Origin: Falsiphaeobacter marinintestinus
GTDB lineage: Bacteria; Pseudomonadota; Alphaproteobacteria; Rhodobacterales; Rhodobacteraceae
NCBI RefSeq assembly: GCF_007923355.1
Contig: NZ_VOGO01000001.1
Coordinates: 1-64,000 of the forward strand
Length of the DNA: 64,000 nt
Reading direction: 5' to 3'
The notes beneath the pieces were generated by a model that saw nothing but the letters and a program-made list of their open reading frames with translations, ran no database searches and had not been told where the DNA came from. Of this stretch, positions 24,263 through 32,513 are shown piece after piece. Both the position numbers and the translations under genes were made by a program. Position 1 is the stretch's first letter; each line of letters starts with the position of its first letter.

Positions 24263-25027
24263 TTACCCCGACACCACAACGCCGCCATCGACGGCCATGC
24301 ACTGACCCGTCATCATCCGGCTGGTGTTGGACGCAAGAAACAACACTGGCTCGACAATATCCGCAGGCGCCAGATGCTCTTTCAGACACTGGCGCTCCAG
24401 ATGTCCGGCCAGATCTTCCGGGGTGGCCCACAGGTCCAGCTGCTTCTGGGTCAACACCCAGCCCGGAGCCAGCGCATTGACGCGAATCCCGCGCGGCCCC
24501 AGCTCGCGTGCCAGACTGCGGGTCATCCCTGTAATGGCGGCATTTGCCGAGGTGTAAGCCGGGTATCCAGCATTGCCCATGATATAACTGATCGAACTGA
24601 AATTGATGATCGCCCCGCCATCCGTCATCTGACGGGCGGCTTCCTGACAGGCAAAGAAATACGCCTTCAGGTTCACCGCCATCATCCGATCCCAATACTC
24701 TTCGGTCACCTCGTCCAACGAATGGCGTTCGTCATTAGCGGCATTGTTGACCAGAATATCGATTGGGCCATGTGTGCGGGCAACGTTCTGCATGGCCGCG
24801 CGAAGCTGACTGACATCCGCGATGTCGCCCTGAACAAACAACGGAGCCTGACCATGTTTGGCTGCCATTTCGGCGACGAAATCACCGGCGTCCGATCGTC
24901 CAATGAACCCGACGCGCGCACCCTGCGACAGGAACCCATCTGTCAGGGCCGCTCCAATTCCGGACCCACCACCCGTGATAAAAACAGACTGTCCCGCAAG
25001 GTCGCGAAAACTGGCATGACTTTCCAT
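24263..25027 (-). CDS. SDR sugar dehydrogenase-like protein with Asn in place of the catalytic Lys
   Basis: A 254-residue short-chain dehydrogenase. The cofactor site is FITGGGSGIGAALTDGF and the core NNAAND. Segments such as NDERHSLDEVTEEYWDRMM, LAPGWVLTQKQLDLW and the ending resemble Caulobacter XylB and galactose 1-dehydrogenases. A first step from galactose to galactonolactone would fit the dgoK-dgoA partners. The catalytic tetrad is odd: Ser145 and Tyr158 are present, but the YxxxK lysine is Asn162 (codon AAT at 24542-24544). The rest looks under normal constraint. GAGGAGG precedes the ATG. Activity cannot be assumed. Confidence 0.85.
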   Translation of the reverse strand: MESHASFRDLAGQSVFITGGGSGIGAALTDGFLSQGARVGFIGRSDAGDFVAEMAAKHGQAPLFVQGDIADVSQLRAAMQNVARTHGPIDILVNNAANDERHSLDEVTEEYWDRMMAVNLKAYFFACQEAARQMTDGGAIINFSSISYIMGNAGYPAYTSANAAITGMTRSLARELGPRGIRVNALAPGWVLTQKQLDLWATPEDLAGHLERQCLKEHLAPADIVEPVLFLASNTSRMMTGQCMAVDGGVVVSG

Positions 25028-25125
25028 TGATGGTCCCTCCTCATGACACGCTCTTTATGGGCAGCTTCGCACGTCAGTACCAGACAGCAAAACGGCCTTC
25101 AGGCCGGAAGAGGTCCCCCTTGCCA

Positions 25126-25527
25126 TTACCCTTTGGCAATAAAGGCCGTCGCCTCGATTTCAAGAAGCGCGTCATCTTCGATCAAGTCGCTGATCACGAT
25201 CATCGACATGGCCGGGAAATGTCGACCAAACACCTTGCGATAAACTTGGCCGACCTCGCGCTGACGGGCCAGATATTCGGCCTTGTCCTTAATGAACCAC
25301 GTCAGACGACCAACATCTGACACATCCCCACCAGCCGCGCGCACGATGTCGGCAATATTGCTCAGCGCCTGCTCCATCTGGCCGATGAAATCATGCGACA
25401 CAAACACTTTGTCCTTGGTCCAGCCGATCTGACCTCCGACATGCAACGTTCCATCCGGCATCAGCATGCCGTTGGCGTACCCAAGGGCCGGAGCCCATCC
25501 TTCGGGATGGATAACTTCTGGTTTCAT
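25126..25527 (-). CDS. RidA/YjgF-family enamine/imine deaminase
   Basis: A 133-residue protein. ATG 25527 is preceded by GGAGGAGAGGG; the open frame upstream is not used. Family features are LHVGGQIGWTKDKVFVSHDF, QMEQALSNIADIVRAAGG and the end FPAMSMIVISDLIEDDALLE, with a metal- or acid-binding ExxA tail. RidA proteins hydrolyse reactive enamines and imines. The gene is the last of the tryptophan/anthranilate operon, 48 bases after kynU. The ring-reduced product of the 2-aminobenzoyl-CoA enzyme is an enamine, so a pathway-specific deaminase is a plausible role (inferred). Confidence 0.85.
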   Translation of the reverse strand: MKPEVIHPEGWAPALGYANGMLMPDGTLHVGGQIGWTKDKVFVSHDFIGQMEQALSNIADIVRAAGGDVSDVGRLTWFIKDKAEYLARQREVGQVYRKVFGRHFPAMSMIVISDLIEDDALLEIEATAFIAKG

Positions 25528-25574
25528 TCTGCCCTCTCCTCCTTTGTCGTGATCCGTGTCGCAGTGCTGCCCGA

Positions 25575-26768
25575 TCAGGTGACCCAGGACACGACCTGAT
25601 ACTTTGGGTCGCGCCACAAGTCTTGATTTATGACCTCGCCTATAACCTCGGCAGCCCGGCGCACATCGTCTTCGTCCAAGTATAGCGGTGTAAAGCCAAA
25701 CCGCATGATATCAGGTGCGCGGAAGTCGCCGATCACGTCCCGGTCACTGAGGGCCTGTATAACGGCATAGCCATGCTGGAACGCAAAAGACACCTGAGAG
25801 CCACGCTGGTTTGCATCCCGCGGTGAAGCAAGAAGCAGATCCGGGCAACGGGCTTCGACCTCGGCAATGAACAGATCCGACAACCCAATGGACGCGGTGC
25901 GCAGGTCGGCCATGTCGACACCGTCCCAGACATCAAGGGCGACATCCAGAACCGACAACTGCAGGATCGGCGGCGTTCCAACCCGCAACCGTTCGGTCGA
26001 CATGGCCGGGCGATATCCGGTCTCCATGGCAAACGGCGCATCATGGCCCAACCACCCCGACAACGCCGGCTGCACATCCAGGATCAGATCAGGTCGCGCA
26101 TAGATGAACGCAGGCGCACCGGGGCCGCCATTCAGATACTTGTATGTACAGCCCACTGCGAACTCTGTCTGGCTTGCGGTCAGATCGACAGGAACCGCCC
26201 CGGCACTATGCGCAAGATCCCAGATCATCACGGCCCCGGCGGCATGCGCCCGGCGCGTGATCGCCTGCATGTCATGCATCCGCCCGGTGCGATAATCGAC
26301 ATGGGTCAGCATCACCACGGCGACCTCGTCAGTGATTGCCTCGGCCACATCTTCGGGCGCAGGCGTGTGCAGGTCATAGTCTTTGTCGATGGTGCCGATC
26401 AGCCCCTGCGCCATGTACAAATCGGACGGAAAGTTGCCATTATCGGACAAAATAACCTTTCGTCCGGGCCGCAGCTTCAAAGCAGCCGCCAGCGCCTGAT
26501 AAACTTTGATTGACAGAGTATCGCCAGTTGCAACCGACCCGGCGGGTGCCCCGATCAAACCACCGATCCGGTCGCCGATCTGTTGCGGCATCGACATCCA
26601 GCCAGCCGTGTTCCAGGCCCGGATCAGGTCCGCGCCCCATTCGCCCTGCATCGTTGACGCCACCCGGTCAACTGCACCCTTGGGCAATGGCCCAAGGGAA
26701 TTGCCGTCAAGGTATATCACCCCATCGGGCAGTTCGAACCGGTCCTTGCGAAACACACTTGCCGTCAT
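25575..26768 (-). CDS. kynU: Kynureninase
   Basis: It cleaves kynurenine to anthranilate and alanine with PLP. A 397-residue protein with IYLDGNSLGPLPKGAVDRV at the N-terminus, the cofactor aspartate region VMIWDLAHSAGAVPVDL and the PLP lysine in CTYKYLNGGPGAPAFIY. I took ATG 26768, two bases after the kynA stop; a start nine codons earlier would overlap kynA. It sits between kynA and ridA in the operon. Confidence 0.95.
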   Translation of the reverse strand: MTASVFRKDRFELPDGVIYLDGNSLGPLPKGAVDRVASTMQGEWGADLIRAWNTAGWMSMPQQIGDRIGGLIGAPAGSVATGDTLSIKVYQALAAALKLRPGRKVILSDNGNFPSDLYMAQGLIGTIDKDYDLHTPAPEDVAEAITDEVAVVMLTHVDYRTGRMHDMQAITRRAHAAGAVMIWDLAHSAGAVPVDLTASQTEFAVGCTYKYLNGGPGAPAFIYARPDLILDVQPALSGWLGHDAPFAMETGYRPAMSTERLRVGTPPILQLSVLDVALDVWDGVDMADLRTASIGLSDLFIAEVEARCPDLLLASPRDANQRGSQVSFAFQHGYAVIQALSDRDVIGDFRAPDIMRFGFTPLYLDEDDVRRAAEVIGEVINQDLWRDPKYQVVSWVT

Positions 26769-26770
26769 AG

Positions 26771-27610
26771 TCACAACTCTCCGCGCAAATGCCAAAGTTC
26801 TGGAAACAATTCGACGCTCAGCATCTTGCGCAGATACTGAACCCCCGATGTGCCGCCGGTTCCACGTTTGAACCCGATCACCCGCTCGACTGTCGTCACG
26901 TGGTTAAACCGCCACCGGCGAAAATAGTCTTCCAGATCGACCAGTTTTTCGGCCAAATCGTACATTGTCCAAAAGGTGTCGACGTTCTCGTAAACCGTTT
27001 TCCACCGCGCCTGGATCTCGGGCACCGCCGCATGCGGCGACATCAACTGCGGCGCTGGCACGTGGTCCTCATGCCCATCGACGGTACGAAACAACAGGCG
27101 CACGACCTCATCATAAAAACTGGGCCGCGCCAGTTCATCTGACAGCAACTTATGGACATCCGGCACGTGTTCATGTGGCTTCAGCATATTCGGATTGCGA
27201 TTGCCCAGCACGTATTCAATCATCCGGTACTGATAGGACTGAAATCCGGAAGACGGCCCGAGCGCTTCGCGAAATGTCGTGTAATCAGCGGGTGTCATGG
27301 TGCGCAGTACATCCCACGCGTTGTTCAGCTGTTCAAAAATCCGGCTCACCCGGGCAAGCATCTTGAACATCTGCGACGTGTCACCGGCAATCAGCGCATC
27401 CCGGGCCTGGCTCATTTCGTGAATAGCCAGCTTCATCCACAGCTCACTGGTCTGGTGTTGGATGATGAACAGCATTTCGTCTGGGGCCGTGCTGTGGGGA
27501 TGTTGCTGATCGAGCAAGGTATCCAGCTTCAGGTAATCCCCATAGGACATTGCATCGGCAAAGCCCATTTTGGCGCCTTCATTACCCGGGTCATAGGGCT
27601 GGCTGCTCAT
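26771..27610 (-). CDS. kynA: Tryptophan 2,3-dioxygenase
   Basis: A haem enzyme that opens the indole ring of tryptophan to N-formylkynurenine. A 279-residue protein, the normal bacterial length, with MSYGDYLKLDTLLDQQHP, DEMLFIIQHQTSELWMKLAI, SSGFQSYQYRMIEYVLGN and the late HVTTVERVIGFKRGTGGTSG loop that holds the proximal histidine and the cofactor-side residues. Its ATG overlaps the stop of the CoA ligase gene (ATGA), so translation is coupled. No kynurenine formamidase gene is found in this cluster. Confidence 0.96.
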   Translation of the reverse strand: MSSQPYDPGNEGAKMGFADAMSYGDYLKLDTLLDQQHPHSTAPDEMLFIIQHQTSELWMKLAIHEMSQARDALIAGDTSQMFKMLARVSRIFEQLNNAWDVLRTMTPADYTTFREALGPSSGFQSYQYRMIEYVLGNRNPNMLKPHEHVPDVHKLLSDELARPSFYDEVVRLLFRTVDGHEDHVPAPQLMSPHAAVPEIQARWKTVYENVDTFWTMYDLAEKLVDLEDYFRRWRFNHVTTVERVIGFKRGTGGTSGVQYLRKMLSVELFPELWHLRGEL

Positions 27611-29226
27611 TCCGCATCCCTCAGTCTAAAGCGCTGAATCTTGCCGCTCTCGGTTTTGGGCAAGGCTTTGGCAAAGATGATCGAACGCGGATATTTATAG
27701 GGCGCAATCATCGCCTTCACATGGTCCTGCAGCAGTTTGACAAGCGCCTTGCTTGGGGCTTCGTCGCCCCCTAACACCACATGCGCTTCGACAATTTGCC
27801 CGCGGTCGTCATCGGGCACCCCGATCACGGCGCATTCAGCCACCGCGTCATGCGCCAACAACGCCGCTTCGACTTCGGGACCGGCAATGTTGTACCCGGC
27901 CGAGATGATCATATCGTCGCTGCGGGCGGCAAAGCGGAAATACCCGTCACCGTCCATGACGAAGGCATCCCCCGTGATGTTCCACCCGTCGCGAACATAC
28001 TCGTCCTGCCGTTCGCCGCGCAGATACCGACACCCGGTTGGGCCACGCACCGCCAGTTGCCCGACCTCGCCCGGCGCAACCTCTGCCCCATCCGGGCCAA
28101 TCACCCGCGCCTGATACCCCACCACGGGTTTGCCTGTGCAAGCGGGTTTGTGATCTTCGAACCTGTTGGTGATAAAGATATGCAGCATCTCGGTCGCACC
28201 GATCCCGTCCAGCATCGGCTTGCCGGTCTTGGCCTTCCATTCATCGTACACTGGCGCTGGCAAGGTCTCCCCCGCCGACACGGCCGCCCTGAGCGAGGAC
28301 AAATCCGCGCCCTCATCCATCGCCCGCAACATCGCGCGATACGCAGTCGGAGCCGTAAAGCAGACGGTGGCCTTATACTTCTCGATGATCTCGATCATGT
28401 TGGGCGGAGTCGCGGCCTCAAGCAACGTCGCCGCCGCGCCGAACCGCAAGGGAAAGATCGCCAGCCCGCCCAGCCCAAAGGTAAAGGCCAAGGGTGGTGA
28501 TCCAACAAAGATGTCATCCGGTTGAACCTTCAGCACTTCGCGGGCATAGCCATCGGCGACGATCAAAAGATCGCGGTGAAAATGCAGTGTTGCCTTGGGG
28601 TTACCGGTGGACCCTGATGTGAACCCAATCAGGGCCACGTCATCCTGGCTGGTCTCGACCGCCTCGAAACCCACCGGTTTTTCCAGTGCCAGCCGGTCAA
28701 GTTCGGCGTCGTGATTGGCAGTTCCGTCAAAGCCGACAACGGTGTTCAAATGATCACTCATCTTCGCGCAGGCGGTCATTTCGTCCATCAACCGCGTGTC
28801 GCACAGAGCGTGGGTGATTTCGGCCTTTTCGACATATTTTGCCAGCTCGCCCGCCCGCAGCATCGGCATCGTGTTGACCACAACCGCCCCCGCCTTGGTG
28901 GCCGCCAACCAGCAGGCCACCATCGCCGGATTGTTGGCCGACCGGATCAGCACCCGGTTGCCGGGCCGCACCCCCAGATCATCGACAAGCACATGCGCCA
29001 GCCTGTTGGTCCAGTCCGCCAATTCCTTGTAGGTGCGCCTACGCCCATTGCCGATCAGCGCTGTGCGGTCGCCAAACCCCTGCGCGACCATGGCATCGGT
29101 CAGCGCGACACCGGCGTTCAACCGATCAGGATAATCGAACCCGCCCAGCAGCAGGTCAGGCCAGCTGTCAAAAGCGGGCAGGTTATCGCGGGTAAACGTG
29201 TCGGTGTGGGCAGAGGGTTGCAACAT
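27607..29226 (-). CDS. 2-aminobenzoate-CoA ligase (anthranilate activation)
   Basis: A 539-residue acyl-adenylate-forming enzyme of the benzoate-CoA ligase group. The AMP-binding motif is IGFTSGSTGNPKATLHFHRD, the hinge region RSDDMIISAGYNIAGPEVEA and the C-terminal catalytic lysine TESGKIQRFRL. The substrate is inferred to be anthranilate, because the gene is fused by overlap to kynA and shares an operon with the 2-aminobenzoyl-CoA monooxygenase/reductase. Sequence alone would allow benzoate or a related aryl acid. It starts two bases after the acyl-CoA dehydrogenase stop. Confidence 0.88.
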   Translation of the reverse strand: MLQPSAHTDTFTRDNLPAFDSWPDLLLGGFDYPDRLNAGVALTDAMVAQGFGDRTALIGNGRRRTYKELADWTNRLAHVLVDDLGVRPGNRVLIRSANNPAMVACWLAATKAGAVVVNTMPMLRAGELAKYVEKAEITHALCDTRLMDEMTACAKMSDHLNTVVGFDGTANHDAELDRLALEKPVGFEAVETSQDDVALIGFTSGSTGNPKATLHFHRDLLIVADGYAREVLKVQPDDIFVGSPPLAFTFGLGGLAIFPLRFGAAATLLEAATPPNMIEIIEKYKATVCFTAPTAYRAMLRAMDEGADLSSLRAAVSAGETLPAPVYDEWKAKTGKPMLDGIGATEMLHIFITNRFEDHKPACTGKPVVGYQARVIGPDGAEVAPGEVGQLAVRGPTGCRYLRGERQDEYVRDGWNITGDAFVMDGDGYFRFAARSDDMIISAGYNIAGPEVEAALLAHDAVAECAVIGVPDDDRGQIVEAHVVLGGDEAPSKALVKLLQDHVKAMIAPYKYPRSIIFAKALPKTESGKIQRFRLRDAE

Positions 29227-29228
29227 GC

Positions 29229-30392
29229 TCAGCCTCCCTGATGCGTGGAAAGAGCCTGACGGGCAATGACAACGCGCTGCACGTCGGATGCCCCTTCGTA
29301 AATCCGCAAGGCTCTGATTTCGCGATACAGCTTTTCGACGGTCTCACCCGATTTCACGCCGTCGCCACCATGTAACTGTACGGCCTTATCGATGACGACC
29401 TGCGCCTGATCGGTGGCAAACAGCTTGGCCATTGCCGCTTCGCGTGTGACGCGCGGTGCGCCGCTGTCCTTGGTCCAGGCCGCGCGGTACACCAGCAAAG
29501 CGGCCGCATCCACATCCAGCGCCATATCGGCGATATGCCCCTGCACCATCTGCAAATCAAACAGCGGTGCGCCCTGAACATGGCGCGTCGTCACCCGCTC
29601 CAACGCCTCATCCAATGCGCGGCGCGCAAATCCCAACGCCGCCGCCGCGACGGTTGAGCGGAACACATCCAGAACCGACATCGCAATCCGGAACCCCTGC
29701 CCCGGCTCTCCGATCATGGCACTGGCCGGAATCCGACACTCACTAAACCGCAACGTCGCCAGCGGGTGCGGTGCAATCACATTCAAACGCTCGGTGACCT
29801 CAAACCCTGACACCCCGGCGGGCACAATGAACGCCGACAACCCTTTGGCCCCGGGCGCTTCGCCAGTGCGCGCAAACACCGTATAAACATCGGCAATCCC
29901 ACCATTCGAAATCCAGGTCTTTTCACCGTTCAAAACCCAAAAATCACCATCTCGCGTCGCGGTCATCGTCGAATTTGCAACGTCCGACCCGGATTGGGGT
30001 TCGGTCAACGCGAAAGCCGAAATCGCGTCACCCGCACGGGTCCGCGTCAGCCATTCCGACTTTTGCGCCGCGCTGCCAAACAACGAAATCGCACCGGTGC
30101 CCAACCCCTGCATCGCAAAGGCAAAATCTGCCAGACCGTCATGTCGCGCCAGGGTTTCGCGGATCAGGCACAAAGATCGCACATCCAGCCCTGCGCCAGT
30201 CACAGGGTCAACTGCCGAATGCAACAGAAACCCGGCCTCTCCCAGCATTGCCACGATCTGTCGGCAAGCCGCATCGGTATCCGAATGATCCACCGCACCC
30301 AGATACGCCCCGGCCCACTCATCCAGTCTTGCCGCCAAGTCGCGATGCCGCTCTTCAAAGAAGGGCCATGTCAGAAAACTCTTGTCAGCCAT
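29229..30392 (-). CDS. Acyl-CoA dehydrogenase
   Basis: A flavin dehydrogenase of 387 residues. [20 protein letters not shown] and [20 protein letters not shown] bind FAD and the acyl-CoA. The catalytic-base region is in [20 protein letters not shown] and [13 protein letters not shown] chose ATG 30392; 18 more codons are open upstream without a better start. In this operon it probably oxidises the cyclic CoA ester formed after ring reduction of 2-aminobenzoyl-CoA (inferred). The 86 bases separating it from the enoyl-CoA hydratase gene contain nothing notable. Confidence 0.9.
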   Translation of the reverse strand: MADKSFLTWPFFEERHRDLAARLDEWAGAYLGAVDHSDTDAACRQIVAMLGEAGFLLHSAVDPVTGAGLDVRSLCLIRETLARHDGLADFAFAMQGLGTGAISLFGSAAQKSEWLTRTRAGDAISAFALTEPQSGSDVANSTMTATRDGDFWVLNGEKTWISNGGIADVYTVFARTGEAPGAKGLSAFIVPAGVSGFEVTERLNVIAPHPLATLRFSECRIPASAMIGEPGQGFRIAMSVLDVFRSTVAAAALGFARRALDEALERVTTRHVQGAPLFDLQMVQGHIADMALDVDAAALLVYRAAWTKDSGAPRVTREAAMAKLFATDQAQVVIDKAVQLHGGDGVKSGETVEKLYREIRALRIYEGASDVQRVVIARQALSTHQGG

Positions 30393-30478
30393 GTCGCACC
30401 ATTTCCGCTTCTTTCTTGTTTCAAATACCTTGGGGGAGTCGCGCACAGCGCGGCGGGGGCAGCGCCCCCTTCATTCTG

Positions 30479-31279
30479 TCAGTCGCCTTCAAACACCGGT
30501 TTCTCTTTGGCGACAAACGCGTGGTAGGCACGATGGAAATCCTGCCCCTGCATGCAAATCGCCTGTGCCTGCGCTTCGGCCTCGATGGCCTGATCCAGCC
30601 CCATCGACCATTCCTGCGCCAGCATCGTCTTGGTCATCATGTTGGCAAAGCCCGGCCCGGCAGCGATGCGGCGCGCCATGTCCTGCGCAGTTCCCATCAA
30701 ATCGTCCGCCTCGACCACCCGGTTGAAGAACCCCCAGTTCAGGCCTTCTTCGGCCGTCATCGCCCGGCCCAGATACAACAGCTCTGCCGCGCGGCCTTGC
30801 CCGATGATCCTCGGCAGGATCGCGCAGGCGCCCATATCGCACCCGGCCAGCCCGACGCGGTTGAACAGAAATGCGGTCTTGGCGCCGGGTGTCGCCACCC
30901 GCAGGTCCGACGCCATCGCGATAATCGCCCCGGCTCCGGCACAGATCCCGTCCACGGCGGCAATAATCGGTTTACCGCAGCCAATCATCGCCTTGACCAG
31001 ATCGCCGGTCATCCGGGTGAACGCCAGCAACTCTTTCATGTTCATTTTGGTCAGCGGCCCGATGATGTCATGCACGTCCCCGCCGGAACTGAAGTTGCCG
31101 CCATTGGGCGCAAAGACCACGACCTTCACATCATCATCGTAATGAAGATCGCGAAACCAGTCGCGCAACTCGGCGTAGCTGTCAAAGGTCAGCGGGTTTT
31201 TCCGTTCGGGCCGGTCCAGAGACACAGTGGCAATGCCATCCTCAATCCGGCAGCTGAAATGGGTCACGTCCTGTCGCAT
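30479..31279 (-). CDS. Enoyl-CoA hydratase/isomerase family protein
   Basis: A 266-residue crotonase-fold protein. The oxyanion hole is formed by [13 protein letters not shown] and [21 protein letters not shown], with the usual C-terminal helical part. One of the two crotonase glutamates is not in its common place ([17 protein letters not shown]), so hydration may not be the only chemistry; ring-CoA hydrolases and isomerases of aromatic pathways belong here too. It lies between the MarR and acyl-CoA dehydrogenase genes in the anthranilate operon, which suggests action on the alicyclic CoA intermediate. Confidence 0.88.
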   Translation of the reverse strand: MRQDVTHFSCRIEDGIATVSLDRPERKNPLTFDSYAELRDWFRDLHYDDDVKVVVFAPNGGNFSSGGDVHDIIGPLTKMNMKELLAFTRMTGDLVKAMIGCGKPIIAAVDGICAGAGAIIAMASDLRVATPGAKTAFLFNRVGLAGCDMGACAILPRIIGQGRAAELLYLGRAMTAEEGLNWGFFNRVVEADDLMGTAQDMARRIAAGPGFANMMTKTMLAQEWSMGLDQAIEAEAQAQAICMQGQDFHRAYHAFVAKEKPVFEGD

Positions 31280-31281
31280 AT

Positions 31282-31758
31282 CTACTCCTGTTCTTCCAAG
31301 GCGGCCGTAAGATGGTCCAAACGCAGGATCATCCCATCGATATCATCGGCATTCAGCCCGCCCAGTATTTCGTCAATCCAGGCCTCGTGGGCCGTTGCGT
31401 GGTCGTCGAACAGCGCCTGGCCCTTTGGCGTCAACCGGACGCGGTTGGCACGCCGATCCCCTGGCACGGCCACACGCAGTGCCAGACCTTCTTCGGCCAG
31501 TTTGTCGACGATGCCTGTAATGTTGCCATTCGACACGCGCAGCATTTTTGAGATTTCGCTCATCTTCAGACCGTCAGGCGCGCGGGATAAAGCCGACATC
31601 ACGTCAAACCGTGGCAAGGTCCAATTGCAGTTCTGACGCAGGCGGCGGCGCACCTCGTCCTCGACCATGCTGCTGGCCTTGAGCAGTTTCAACCACAGCC
31701 GCAGCCGTTCCTTCGAAATCGGCTCGGATTCCGGTTCGCTCAGTGGGTTCGCAGTCAT
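31282..31758 (-). CDS. MarR-family regulator of the anthranilate operon
   Basis: A 158-residue winged-helix repressor-type protein: [40 protein letters not shown] and the wing [23 protein letters not shown] 31758 follows GGGGGGAGAGAT and overlaps the SDR stop (ATGA). MarR proteins of aromatic-acid operons usually respond to an aryl-CoA, so 2-aminobenzoyl-CoA is a reasonable effector (inferred). The gene lies in the middle of the operon, which would make it autoregulated. Confidence 0.88.
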   Translation of the reverse strand: MTANPLSEPESEPISKERLRLWLKLLKASSMVEDEVRRRLRQNCNWTLPRFDVMSALSRAPDGLKMSEISKMLRVSNGNITGIVDKLAEEGLALRVAVPGDRRANRVRLTPKGQALFDDHATAHEAWIDEILGGLNADDIDGMILRLDHLTAALEEQE

Positions 31759-32513
31759 ATCTCTCCCCCCGATAGCGACAACGCATGCCCATTTACCGAT
31801 CGTGCCGCGTCCGAGCACAGCCAAACAGCAGTTCCGGCCACTTCGTCGGTCTGGATAAACCGTTTCTGCGGGTTGCCCGCGACCAGTGAGGCGCGCGCCT
31901 TGTCATCGCTCATCCCGGTTTTTTCGATGATGTTCACGATCGAGCGGTCCAACATCGGCGTGTCGATGAACCCCGGACAGATCGCGTTGACCGTGACCCC
32001 ACTGCTCGCCAGTTCCAGCGCCAATGCCTTGGTGAGCCCGACAACGCCGTGCTTGGCGGCGCAATAGGCCGAGACATAGGAATACCCCTTCAACCCGGCG
32101 GTCGATGCAATGGCGATCATCCGCCCCCACCCAGCGGACTTCATGTCCGGCAAGGCTGCCTGCCAGACATTGGCCACCCCTATCAGGTTCACCGACAGCA
32201 TGGATTGCAGCATGTCCGATGACATCTTTGCAAAGGGCACGCTGTCGGCTGCCCCCGCATTGGCGACAACGATCTCGACCGGGCCGTTCAGCCCGCGCGC
32301 CTGCCGGAACGCCGCTTTGACGGCGACGTCATCCGTAACATCACACGTCACCCAACCAATGAACTTGTGCTGTTTTGCAACCTCGCGCAACGGCCCTTCG
32401 CGCCGTCCCATGACAGTGACTTTGGCCCCGGCATGCGCCAGTTGCTGGGCAATCTCGGCCCCGACGCCAGTGCCGCCGCCCGTGACGATGGCGTGTTTTC
32501 CCTCGATGCTCAT
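31755..32513 (-). CDS. SDR-family 3-hydroxyacyl-CoA dehydrogenase-like protein
   Basis: A 252-residue short-chain dehydrogenase with a complete set of motifs: [25 protein letters not shown], the catalytic YCAAK preceded by IASTAGLKG, and [13 protein letters not shown]. Its ATG overlaps the stop of the large monooxygenase/reductase gene and its stop overlaps the MarR start. In the pathway it would oxidise a hydroxyl on the ring or on the opened CoA ester (inferred); 3-hydroxybutyrate dehydrogenase is the closest generic label. Confidence 0.88.
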   Translation of the reverse strand: MSIEGKHAIVTGGGTGVGAEIAQQLAHAGAKVTVMGRREGPLREVAKQHKFIGWVTCDVTDDVAVKAAFRQARGLNGPVEIVVANAGAADSVPFAKMSSDMLQSMLSVNLIGVANVWQAALPDMKSAGWGRMIAIASTAGLKGYSYVSAYCAAKHGVVGLTKALALELASSGVTVNAICPGFIDTPMLDRSIVNIIEKTGMSDDKARASLVAGNPQKRFIQTDEVAGTAVWLCSDAARSVNGHALSLSGGEI

